Shown here in pieces: positions 21,588-30,374 of a DNA stretch of 64,000 bases. Location of the stretch: positions 34,643,574-34,707,573 of the forward strand of contig JBBMOA010000001.1 of assembly GCA_037954235.1 (NCBI GenBank), given 5' to 3'. Position 1 is the first letter of the stretch. Every line of letters begins with the position of its first letter. A model generated the notes under the pieces. The model ran no database searches. It was not told the origin of the DNA and was given only the letters and a program-made list of their open reading frames with translations. The position numbers were made by a program, and so were the translations under genes. This stretch comes from Aulostomus chinensis (taxonomy: Eukaryota > Chordata > Actinopteri > Syngnathiformes > Aulostomidae).

Positions 21588-21852
21588 TCTGGCTTGTTCT
21601 GCTTTTCATTTTGTGTTTGTATTAAAGTTCTGTTGCTGAAAAAATAAATCCAGGGTTTAGTGACTAAAAAAAGGTCCAGAGGCCCACAACTAAATCTTCA
21701 AACCAATATTTCCATGGATAAGGAAGCCTAACAAGGTCACCAAGAGATGGAAACAACTTGGAGGATAGAAAACTGTTTTAGTTTATTTGACAGCTGATTG
21801 AAGACGTGGGTCAAAACTGACCGTTACCATGGAGATGGGAACAGAAAGCTGA
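21588..21852. repeat. Inverted duplication, right arm B
   Basis: Inverted counterpart of 16312-16625, with about 80-90 percent agreement by eye and one deletion of about 50 bp between cagggtttag and gctgaaaaaat. Confidence 0.85.
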
Positions 21853-23578
21853 CACAAGAGGAAGGTTCCAGCTCTGAAAAAGGAGTTTGATCAAAATCTT
21901 GAACTGCCAGTAGAAATATCCTTTTGTATGTTGACCTTTGTTGACAGAAGTCACTTTAGCTTGGCAGTGAAAAGAATGGCTGCTAGCTTGACAAAGAACT
22001 GCACAAACCAGGTTCAAGCTGGACTTTGGACCCTGGTATCTGCAACGACTCCATCAACTCCTAATCTAGCAGCTCTGCTGGGTCCAACTATTTTACAGAA
22101 CATTTGACAGACCTGTGGAGCAGTGAGGACACACATGAGTGGACCTTTGCTATCTGGGTGTCCTCCAGTCACGTGACTGAAGTCATCCAGTCACATGACT
22201 GAAGTCATCCATTCATGTCAGTGATGTCACTTGGCAGGACTCTCATTGCCGTCTCATTCCTGAAAAGAATCCAGACTCCACCTGTGGCTCCATGATAACT
22301 GATGGACCTCTGGTTGGAGGCTGGACGATGATGTTTGGACTTGAAGGAAAACTCCTTGTCCAAATTCCATGGTGTTCAAGTTTAAAGTCCCACAATAAGA
22401 AGTAGCTGAATCTGACAGGTGGAGGTTTGGAACTACAAGATGGTGATGTTTTCTTGACTTGATGCTCTGACTGTCAGGGTGGATGACAGCTTCTTTCTGC
22501 TGCTGCATCTGAGTGGCTATGATTGGAGGTTTTACCTCCCAAGGTTGTTTGGTTCCAGGGGAAATTTTAAAATTCCAGTCCCCAACCTGGGCTGTTCTGA
22601 AACTCTTCTCCTGAATCACTCCTGAGCTGCAGCAAGAACAAATACCAGTGCCAACCAGATCAACTTCATGGCTGCTAACAGCCTCAGACACTTTATTTCC
22701 ATCAATCTGGAGCCAAGAAGGCCCTCACCTGTGGTTCTCCTCCAGGAGGGTCCAGGTTCTGCCATTGGGGCTCCTGGTGCCACTGCCAGAGAGCCTCAGC
22801 TGCACACTGCAACATTTCAACAGGAGATTGACATTCCTTCAAATGTCCTGACATCTTATTCCAATGGTTCTGTTCCATATTTATATTTTAAAATGAATCA
22901 CACAATGAAAGCTGCCTCAGCTGGTTTAAGAGAGAGAACAAGCTAAGAGATCTGAAACCAGTAAAATATGCTTTTCTGTGTGCAAACTAGTGAGGGGCAT
23001 GGAAGGATATTTTACCACCAATACAGAACCCAGACTTTAGTCATGTGATGAGATGGCGACTCTGATTATGAAGTTAATGGACAAAATGTGACTTGAAAGA
23101 AAACACATTAAAAAATACTAACTAAACTAAATAAATGAATAAAGAAGCAGCACAAATAACGTTTTCTTCTGCACAAATTTACTGGTATTAGACTGCATTT
23201 TGTTAATGAGTAGATGAAAGAGTGTCACATATATATTATATACATGTGAGACATGAACGTGGCTTTGGACAAAAGCTCAATGAAACTGTAGGATTGTAGA
23301 ATTATTTAAACGTTCCAAGTGGACTGTTTCAGGTTTCTAGAAGACACTTCAGCTCTCATCCAAGAGGCGCCTTCAGTTTTCTTCACTGATGGGAGGATTT
23401 ATGGCTCTAAGGGGGCGGGACCTTCTCCAGAGGTGATTGACACATGTGAGCTCTGGGTGTCAGAGTTGTTTTGGTCAGGTTGTGAAAGGGAAGTTGACTC
23501 AACTGGTATCTGTGTCAGTTAAAAGCCTCACAGTTCAGAGTCTTTCCATAATCTAGGAGCAGAAACTAGAGACACTTG
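21853..23578. other. Unassigned sequence with a coding-like patch
   Basis: The + frame 22668-22946 (92 codons, reading RRPSPVVLLQEGPGSAIGAP and so on) has coding-like composition. It ends without a recognised domain, and I cannot identify it. About 22185-22254 is a direct repeat of 18581-18650. No other gene is supported. Confidence 0.35.
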
Positions 23579-23660
23579 CGACGAGGATGGGATTCGAACC
23601 CACGCGTGCAGAGCACAATGGATTAGCAGTCCATCGCCTTAACCACTCGGCCACCTCGTC
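23579..23660 (-). tRNA. tRNA-Ser (anticodon GCT)
   Basis: 82 nt on the minus strand, with a long variable arm. Acceptor GACGAGG pairs with CCTCGTC, the anticodon loop ACTGCTAAT gives GCT and the T arm is perfect. It agrees with the vertebrate Ser-GCT sequence as I know it. The nearest T4 run downstream is about 55 nt away (23521-23524 on the opposite strand). Confidence 0.97.
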
Positions 23661-24039
23661 TGCTAACAGCAACCCTGACCTTTGAAACAGCTGAACTCTT
23701 TGGAGCCCATTTGTCGGAAATGGACCCAGCAGGAGCCACTGAACACAACTCTGACATCATCAGGCTTCTTCCCAGCAGCTTGGTGCTCCAGAAGGAAGAA
23801 TCCAGACCATCGCTACATCATCAGAGTGAACACCAGCTGATGTTGACCAGTTTAACAAGCCTTTGACTGCTAAATGACATCCAAGCTCAGATTCTCTTGT
23901 CCTGGTAGAACAAGTCAGTGTTGAAGAAGATGAGAGCACCAGTCTCTTTCATCCAATGCTGGAACAGCGTTAGACTGAAGGTTAAAGGCAAGTTTTGAAC
24001 TGAAGAAGCTTCTTGGACCTCTAAACTTCTTAACTCTCT

Positions 24040-24405
24040 TTCTCCAAGAACTGCGCCTGGACGACGGCCGTTTCCAGCGCTACTTCAGGCTGACGAGGTT
24101 CCTGTTCGATGACCTGTTTGTGAGGATCGGTGCCAGGATATCAAGGTCCAACACCAACTCCAGGCTCCAGGACCGTTGACATGACTTCCCTGACGCCAGG
24201 GGAATCTCAACGCTGACAGGCTCTCTGGACTCCTTGTCATGAGAATTTGTCACAAAAGTTGAATACTTTCAAATGCATGAATACGCGTCACTCACGTTGC
24301 CGGCGAGTACACACACCAGTTCAGCTCTCTACATGGACTTTACATGTGAACTTGTTGCACGAAAATTTGTGTCACGATTGATGTGAACACGCCTTCAGAC
24401 TGTGA
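24040..24405 (+). pseudogene. PIF/Harbinger transposase fragment plus element end
   Basis: From about 24046 one frame reads FLQELRLDDGRFQRYFRLTR, then FLFDDLFVRIGARISRSNTN. This matches the N-terminal block of HARBI1-like transposases (ELRLDD.RFQ.YFRL.R.QFDDLL..I...I). After about 60 codons the reading stops at a TGA (24178-24180). The rest of the transposase is absent. The following 220 bp look like the non-coding end of such an element. It is an internally deleted, inactive copy that abuts right arm A of the inverted duplication. Confidence 0.75.
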
Positions 24406-24410
24406 GGGCT

Positions 24411-24464
24411 GACATCACAGTGAAATGACAGAGATCACAGAGCCTTTGAGATCACAGGCTCAGT
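24411..24464. repeat. Inverted duplication, right arm A, part 1
   Basis: Inverted match to 13964-14020. It is interrupted at 24465 by the Penelope-like element and resumes at 25690. Confidence 0.85.
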
Positions 24465-24504
24465 TACGTCCAGTTGACCAGATTTTACTTCGCTTCGATC
24501 TACG

Positions 24505-25392
24505 ATGACCTGGATGAATGAGAACCTACACAGACATCTTGCCGAACACTATGGGAAGGACATCCTTAGTGTGGTGCGGGAATGCGAAAGGACTGCAAGG
24601 AAAATCGCAGACTACAGGAACCATCTACGTTCCAACCTCCGATGCCGCCAACACAACCTCATTCCCACTAGCCTACTACTAGGATCCACCGTGAGGGGCC
24701 ACAGGGCCAGCAAGATTTTGGAACGGGCACAAAATCAGCTTCTCAACGAGAGAGTGAGACAGGTCCATTTCACCATCGAGGGACTAAAGACCAAGCTAGA
24801 TCACCTTAATCAAGAGTTATCGCCATTTTTGCCACCCGCCATCTTGGACAAGGTCACCTCCTTCGTTGGGACAGCCCAACTATCTCAACATCAGAAGAGC
24901 AAGGAGAGGCAGAAAAGGACATTCGCTCGCCTCCAGTCTCGCCTCGACCGGGAACGAGAAGCAGAAGGCCCAACCCCAGCGGACTCGCAGGACAGGTGGA
25001 TAAGGAACTTATCCAACAGGGAGCTCACCAGTCCTGAGAAACGCGTCCTTGCCAAAGGAATGAACTTTGCTGTCACCCCGAAACATCTCCCGACGGTGGA
25101 CCTCATCACTGCCACAGAATCCGCCATCAAGAAGAACAACCTCTCCACCACAAAAGCAGATGAACTACGACTCAAGGTCACAGCGGCCCTCTCCGAAGCG
25201 AAGGTCCCCTCTGCCAACCTCTCGGTCCAGGAAAGGAAGGCCTTGAATGCACTGAGCAAAGATGAGAACATCACCATCCTTCCGGCTGACAAAGGAAGAT
25301 GCATGGTGGTCCTTGACACAACTGACTACCAGGACAAGATCAGTTCTCTTCTCAGTGACATTCACACATATGAGACCTTAAAACGCGACTGA
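24505..25392 (+). CDS. Penelope-like element ORF, N-terminal part only
   Basis: 295 codons. The product would be the N-terminal region of a Penelope-like reverse transcriptase. Seen in order are a basic, helix-rich N-terminus, then IRNLSNRELTSPEKRVLAKG, NFAVTPKHLPTVDLITATE, ENITILPADKGRCMVVLDTT and YQDKISSLLSDIHTYETLKRD. These are the conserved blocks just before and at the start of the RT domain in fish Penelope-like elements. The frame stops at once after KRD where sequence jumps into pLTR DNA. The RT catalytic motifs and the GIY-YIG endonuclease are therefore missing (full ORFs are typically more than twice this length). The start ATG lies within the repeated pLTR. Non-autonomous; probably not expressed to any function. 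Confidence 0.85.
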   Translation: MTWMNENLHRHLAEHYGKDILSVVRECERTARKIADYRNHLRSNLRCRQHNLIPTSLLLGSTVRGHRASKILERAQNQLLNERVRQVHFTIEGLKTKLDHLNQELSPFLPPAILDKVTSFVGTAQLSQHQKSKERQKRTFARLQSRLDREREAEGPTPADSQDRWIRNLSNRELTSPEKRVLAKGMNFAVTPKHLPTVDLITATESAIKKNNLSTTKADELRLKVTAALSEAKVPSANLSVQERKALNALSKDENITILPADKGRCMVVLDTTDYQDKISSLLSDIHTYETLKRD

Positions 25393-25570
25393 GTTGCTGC
25401 TGCCAGCACAGTCCATTAGCATCTGAGTGGTCGGTGAAACTCCCTGACACCGCACAACGACTGTCGTTTGGGGAGGCCAGGTGAGTCTCGGGAGGGTCGT
25501 TTCCACCACAATAGCACTGACCACTCCCACATAGGTTTATAAGCTGGAGTTTCCACACTCTTCACTAGAA

Positions 25571-25606
25571 CTGAAGAAGCCTCTCGGATGAGAGGTGAAA
25601 CGTCTT
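25571..25606 (+). ncRNA. Hammerhead-ribozyme-like motif in pLTR
   Basis: CTGAAGA (25571-25577) fits the hammerhead core CUGANGA. It is followed by a hairpin CCTCT-CGGATG-AGAGG, then GAAA (25597-25600), then an AC/GT palindrome and the cleavage-type triplet GTC (25602-25604). Stem I could pair GAA before the core with TTC after GTC. Penelope-like pLTRs are known to carry minimal hammerheads with very short stem III. Here one unpaired base sits at the foot of stem II, so activity is uncertain. Confidence 0.5.
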
Positions 25607-25689
25607 CAAGATAAACTTACGTCCATTTGACCAGATTTTACTTCGCTTCGATCTACGATGACCTGGATGAATGAGAACCTACACAGACA

Positions 25690-25917
25690 TCCCTAAAATG
25701 AAGAAAATAAATGTTGTGTCTGTGTTTGTGTTCCTGCATCAGTTAAACAGTGTCTACCAGAGGGGGTGTAGCTCAGTGGTAGAGCGCATGCTGAGCATGT
25801 ATGAGGCCCTGGGTTCAATCCCTGGAATCTCCAGCTGGTCCTGTGTAGCCTTCATCTTATCAGCTCAAGTGATCCTTAAATGTGACAACAGTCGATTCAC
25901 TATCAGAAGACATCTTC
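25690..25917. repeat. Inverted duplication, right arm A, part 2
   Basis: Continues the inverted match to 13725-13951 beyond the Penelope-like insertion and includes the tRNA-Ala copy with both flanks. Confidence 0.85.
25762..25833 (+). pseudogene. tRNA-Ala copy, altered anticodon loop (AGC, G33)
   Basis: 72 nt, the inverted-duplication partner of the Ala-CGC gene at 13805-13876. The loop reads TGAGCAT instead of TTCGCAT. The anticodon is thus AGC (still Ala), but the nearly universal U33 is replaced by G. The acceptor stem GGGGGTG/AATCTCC has a terminal mismatch and two wobbles. D and T arms remain intact (CCTGG/CCTGG region has compensated less well). I call it a probable pseudogene. Confidence 0.75.
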
Positions 25918-26950
25918 TCCATGTTCAAGTTGGGCTAACTTTCCACAAATATTCAAAATTACTTTTGAAAATGAAAACATAGATCAAACCTGCCCTGTCA
26001 ATCACCCACAATGGGCGGGTCATCCCACTCCCTATCAGGTTCCCCACTCCGTGACCCAGGAGGCTCCCTCTCCCTATCAGGACTAGAAATCCATTGGGGT
26101 CTCCCTGCTCAGGTAGGAGTCCTGCCCACAACGTTAAGCTGTTGATGTTCTAGAGGAGACAACATGTGATCTTTGTTAGATCCACCAGTCAAAGGGTTTC
26201 TTTAAAGGCTGTAGCAGCTGAGAATGAGGAATTAATAACCATCTTAGTGAGGACATTTTGAAACATGATGACATTTTATTGACTTGTAGCACTGCAAAAA
26301 TCATCTCCCCTCCAAAAACCCTCTTCTCCAACTCTGTACTCAAGTTGTCTCCTCATCAGGCACCACAGGATCCAGGACGTTCAGTCAAAAAATCATTAGT
26401 GATTTTAAAAATGTCCATCAAACACAAAATAAGACTTCAAACAGGTTTACAATTTTATTTTATGTTAACACATTTTGTCCATTTTGCCTCCACACTGTCC
26501 TTCATCTCATCATTTAACATCAGGACTGCTCCCAGATCAGCTCCATGACCTCATCCCAGCACCACAGTACCGCCCAAGTTCATCAAGGATGGCCAACATG
26601 AGAGGGTCTAGATTCACCTCCATCTTTGGAGGTTGTTGGATTTCCTCCTGAGGACCGTCAGGCTGTTTCCTTACTTTGCTGTGACCCAACAGCAGACAGC
26701 AACAAGGACTGTGGTGCACTTGGTAAAACCACCATCTGGAGTCTGGACCAAGATGCTGATGTGATCCTTTGATGAGTTTAGAATCAGTCAGAGATCAAAG
26801 ACTGGAGCAGGAATTCAATGCACAGAACCCAGAGATCAAAGATAGAATTCAGACATCAAACACAGAATTCAACAATCAATCAATTTGAGGAACCAGCATC
26901 TCATGTGAAGATGCTTCTGAACTCATGAAGTGAAATCCTACCATATAGAG
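25918..26950. other. Unassigned sequence
   Basis: No supported gene. The + frame 26258-26548 and minus frame 26537-26719 have no recognised motifs. Confidence 0.45.
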
Positions 26951-26956
26951 ATGAAT

Positions 26957-27083
26957 GAGTCCAACTGGGACTGGCGACCTGTCCAGGGTGCACCCCGCCT
27001 CTTGCCCGTAGATGCTGGGATAGGCTCCAGCCCCCCCCGCGACCCTTAATAGTAAGGAATAAGCGGAAGATGATGATGGATGG
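26957..27083 (+). mobile_element. Retroelement 3' tail (common fish repeat)
   Basis: Contains ggcgacctgtccagggtgca, then gggataggctccagcccccc and ggaataagcggaagatgatg, ending in gatggatgg. This is the well-known 3' end of a dispersed non-LTR retroelement family in fish, with its short tandem tail. Only the tail is present (5' truncated). Confidence 0.8.
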
Positions 27084-27753
27084 AGTCCAACTGGACCTGA
27101 ACAGGAGAGAAATAAAGGAGTTGTTATGTAATTGTTATTTATTTCCAGGCCAGGTGAGGGTTGGATTTTATTGGTTCATGTTGAAGTGAACTGACAGTGG
27201 GACTGAGGACCTGGGCTGAAGTCCAGCTCACTGCTGGTTTAATAAAACCACCTGATTGTTTTTCCTATCAGCTCTGATCTGATGGAAGAAACAAAAAGCC
27301 AAACTTCATTCGTCCGTGTCCAAACACCAAGTCTGTTGATGTGCAGCACTCCAGTTATTTGTTTCTTTCCAGACAGAAGCAGGTTGGTGGAGGAATAAAA
27401 CCTCAACAGTGAACAAACAGCAATGAGAGAAGTGAATCCTGCACTCAGAGAAGTTGTGTCTGCACTCGCCAACCAGGAAACGCGTCTATCTTCTGTGTGA
27501 CTGAGGCAGCTGCTCAGAGCTGCGTTTCTCAGCTGTGTGGGGGCGGGACTCTGTGTGCCCCGGCTCAACCACGAGACCTCTGTGTACACTGTCAAGAAAA
27601 AAAACTATAAAAAAACGGTAAAAAGTCTGGCAGCAGAGTTTCCAGACGAATACCGTCAAATTACAGTGATGAACTGTTCCACAAAATTACATGGAATAAA
27701 CTGTAAAAATACACAGCAGCTTTCACAGGCCGGACTCATTAAATTACAGTACA
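27084..27753. other. Unassigned sequence, AT-rich MITE-like end
   Basis: Around 27595-27750 there are several forms of aaattacagt and acggtaaaaa, typical of small DNA-transposon relics in fish, but I cannot set element ends. No gene is supported. Confidence 0.4.
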
Positions 27754-28712
27754 TTAAAGGTGCCATAGAGAGGTTGAAGGGGTATTAATTCTTGTTCTGT
27801 GGTGTGATATGTAACCCCACAAAAAATGGTTGGGTCTGTGATGGCTCAGAAGCTTCCTAAAAGGCTCTCTGAAACCGCTATGTTACCATGTTGGGTTTAG
27901 AATGCCTCATTTGTCCCTATTGGGGTCGTTTCTGACCTCATCTGGCAACCTCATTATTTATGCAAGTGCATGAGTTGACGGCGATCAGTTGCCGTTGTTT
28001 ATCTGGCAACCTCATTTAACTACTACTCGGTGATTGGCTGCCCTCACTGTCACTGAAAAGAAAGTACTCCCACTTTCTCGGCTAACTGTCGCCAGTGCTA
28101 AGTGTGACGGCTACTGTCAATTGACAACATTCCATATCATACAACAACATTCGTAAGATAAGATACCAAGTAGCCACGGCCCATTCGCAGATCCAGCCGT
28201 ATATGCAGCGGCGGGGTGACCGTCGGGACAACTGGGAGTTTTCCTGGTGGCCTGGCCCCTTGGTAGCCTGCCTGGCTGGTGAGATTCCTTCCCCCTCAAG
28301 CCAGGCCAGGCCAGCTAGCGACAGACAGCGCAGACAAAACAAAGGTCTCAATTGTATCGAGGCCATTCCTTCAATCAATCTGCTCAGTCAGTGCTGCTGC
28401 TGCAGGCTCCAGTTGCGACACAAGAGCGCTGCACTCACTCGGCTCGCTCGCATAATCGCCCCCCCCCCCGAAATATGTCAAAGGGGTGTGTGTGAGTGGG
28501 GGGGGGGGGGGGGGCACTGACTGAACTGTGACGTAACACTTCAGCCAAAATCGCATTGGTCCATTTTCCCACGGCGATTCAAAAAAGGGGAGATCCTTCA
28601 AACAGAGGTTATGACACTGCCTCACACTTGGTGTGTGTTCCCCACAGCTGGGGGACGTTGAAGAAACACCAAAAACACAAAAACAATGATTTTCATTCTA
28701 GGTGCCCTTTAA
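27754..28712. mobile_element. Probable TTAA-flanked non-autonomous DNA transposon
   Basis: The left end reads TTAAAGGTGCCATAGAG and the right end, reverse-complemented, reads TTAAAGGGCACCTAGAATG. They are imperfect terminal inverted repeats that both begin with TTAA, the target of piggyBac-superfamily elements. The interior (about 0.95 kb) has no transposase frame. It carries a C-run near 28457-28468 and an 18-base G-run near 28496-28514, which could pair. Family assignment is an inference from TTAA and the ends only. Confidence 0.55.
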
Positions 28713-29220
28713 TTGTTGATAAATGTGAATTAAACTGCAGGAAAAAAGGCCCATCACGTAAAAACACATGAAGAACAAGGACCTTTCAGGTTCTTCTCTA
28801 AGTTCAGGGCTCTTACTGGTTCATGTATGAAACAAACCAGTCTATGAGCAGGAATTTCCCATTAAAAAGTTCATTTGACAGTGGAAAAGCAAGCATAGTG
28901 ATTAAAATTGCCAAGTTTAAGGTCAATCACTGTCAATTGAAGCTATTTAGTTGTTACTTTATGAAACTGAGCCAACTTTCTACAGTGATTTCCTGTTAGA
29001 TTCTGGTTTCTCCAAGTATAAAAACTACAACAATGTATAAACACAGAATCTGTACTTTGAACAATAGAGAATTTCTACATATTTACAGTATTACTCCATC
29101 ACTTTAGAGGATTGGAATGTAAAATAATCATTGGACAATGGAAATCATTTATCCTTTAACGAAACAACTTCAGTGCAGAGTTGATAACTGCACTTCAAAC
29201 TTTGAACTGGTGTCCACATC
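28713..29220. other. Unassigned sequence
   Basis: AT-rich unique-looking sequence with no supported gene. Confidence 0.45.
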
Positions 29221-29223
29221 AAT

Positions 29224-29478
29224 GTGGAATTTGAGGAGGCCACAGCCACCAAATTTCCCAGAGTTCTTGACTATTTGCAGTCTCTTCCCTTGGAGAAGTC
29301 AAGTGGAACTACAAGACAAGGAGCAGAAATCCAAGCTGCTGGTGGACCACGTGGTGCTGTGTTGATGCTACTTTCCCACTCAAAGGGGATCGTGCAGGAA
29401 TGTTCCACACGGTTGACCAAACTTCCATTGCAGAAGAGATTCAGGCAGTTCCACCCACGCCATGCATCCTTGTATGCT
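29224..29478 (+). other. Coding-like segment ending at a strong splice donor, unidentified
   Basis: The frame runs FEEATATKFPRVLDYLQSLP, LEKSSGTTRQGAEIQAAGGP, and on to FRQFHPRHASLYA. It then meets gtaagtgtg at 29479, a near-consensus splice donor. Composition and absence of repeats suggest a real or recently lost exon. I do not recognise the protein. There is no clear acceptor, and the ATG at 29224 need not be a start, because open frame without a stop extends only a few codons further left. Alternatives are a transposon gene exon or chance. Confidence 0.35.
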
Positions 29479-29785
29479 GTAAGTGTGAGGCAATACAATA
29501 CAGTATGTTTCAGTGACATACATTGAGACAGAAGACCTGGTTTATTGGGTGATGTTTATTGACATGCCAATTGGATTGTGGTGCCAATATGGCTGACTTG
29601 GTCGGTGTAAATCTTATCATCACAAAACAAAGTACACACAAATGTTCAAATTACTTTTCTAGACTTTAGTCCCCAAAGGAATTTCAGGCACCTGAAAGTG
29701 ACTTTCATAAATCTGTGTGTCTGTGTACAGTACATGTCCCCAAAATGGAAAATAAAATTATTGGTCCCCAATCTCAAGGATAAAA
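29479..29785. other. Transition sequence left of the satellite
   Basis: Unique-looking AT-rich sequence. No feature is recognised before the first satellite monomer at about 29786. Confidence 0.5.
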
Positions 29786-30374
29786 TTACGCTACAGTGAT
29801 GTAGTGAGAGTTGCTACAAACCTCAAAATGATGCTACAGTGATGTAGTGAGAGTTTCTACTAAACTTAAAATAATGCAACAGTATTGTAGGAAGAGTTGC
29901 TACGAACCTCAAAATAATGCGACAGTCATGTAGTGAGAGTTGCTACTAACCTCAAAATAATGCGACAGTGATGTCGGAAGAATTGGTAATGATCTCAAAA
30001 TGATGCTACAGTGATGTCGTAAGAATTGCGAATGAACTCAAAATGATGCTAACAGTAATGTAGTGAGAGTTGCTAATAAACTCAGTGATGCTTACAGTAA
30101 TGCAGTAAGTGTTTCAAACAACCTCAAAGTGATGCTGACAGTCATGTGGTTAGAGTTGCTACGAACCTTAAAATAATGCGACAGTGATGTCGGAAGAATT
30201 GCTAATGATCCCAAAATGATGCGACAGTGATGTAGTAAATATTGCTAATGAACTCAAAATGATGCTAACAGTAATGGAGTAAAGTTTCGAATAACCTCAA
30301 AGTGATGCTGACAGTCATGTAGTAAGAGTTGCTACAAACCTCAAAATAATGCTACAGTGATGTAGTAAGAGTTG

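Larger units (their letters stand above)
24465..25689 (+). mobile_element. Penelope-like element, internally deleted, with terminal direct repeats
   Basis: A 1.2-kb insertion. Its first ~75 bp (24465-24538, starting ttacgtcca) are repeated at its end (25616-25689) with one or two differences, the pLTR arrangement of Penelope-like retroelements. Between the repeats are a truncated ORF (24505-25392) and, at 25393-25615, the non-coding part of the 3' pLTR with a hammerhead-like motif (25571-25606). The inverted copy of the locus at 13.9 kb lacks the element. About 12 bp present there (ttcctttttat region) are missing here, consistent with a small target deletion. Confidence 0.85.
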
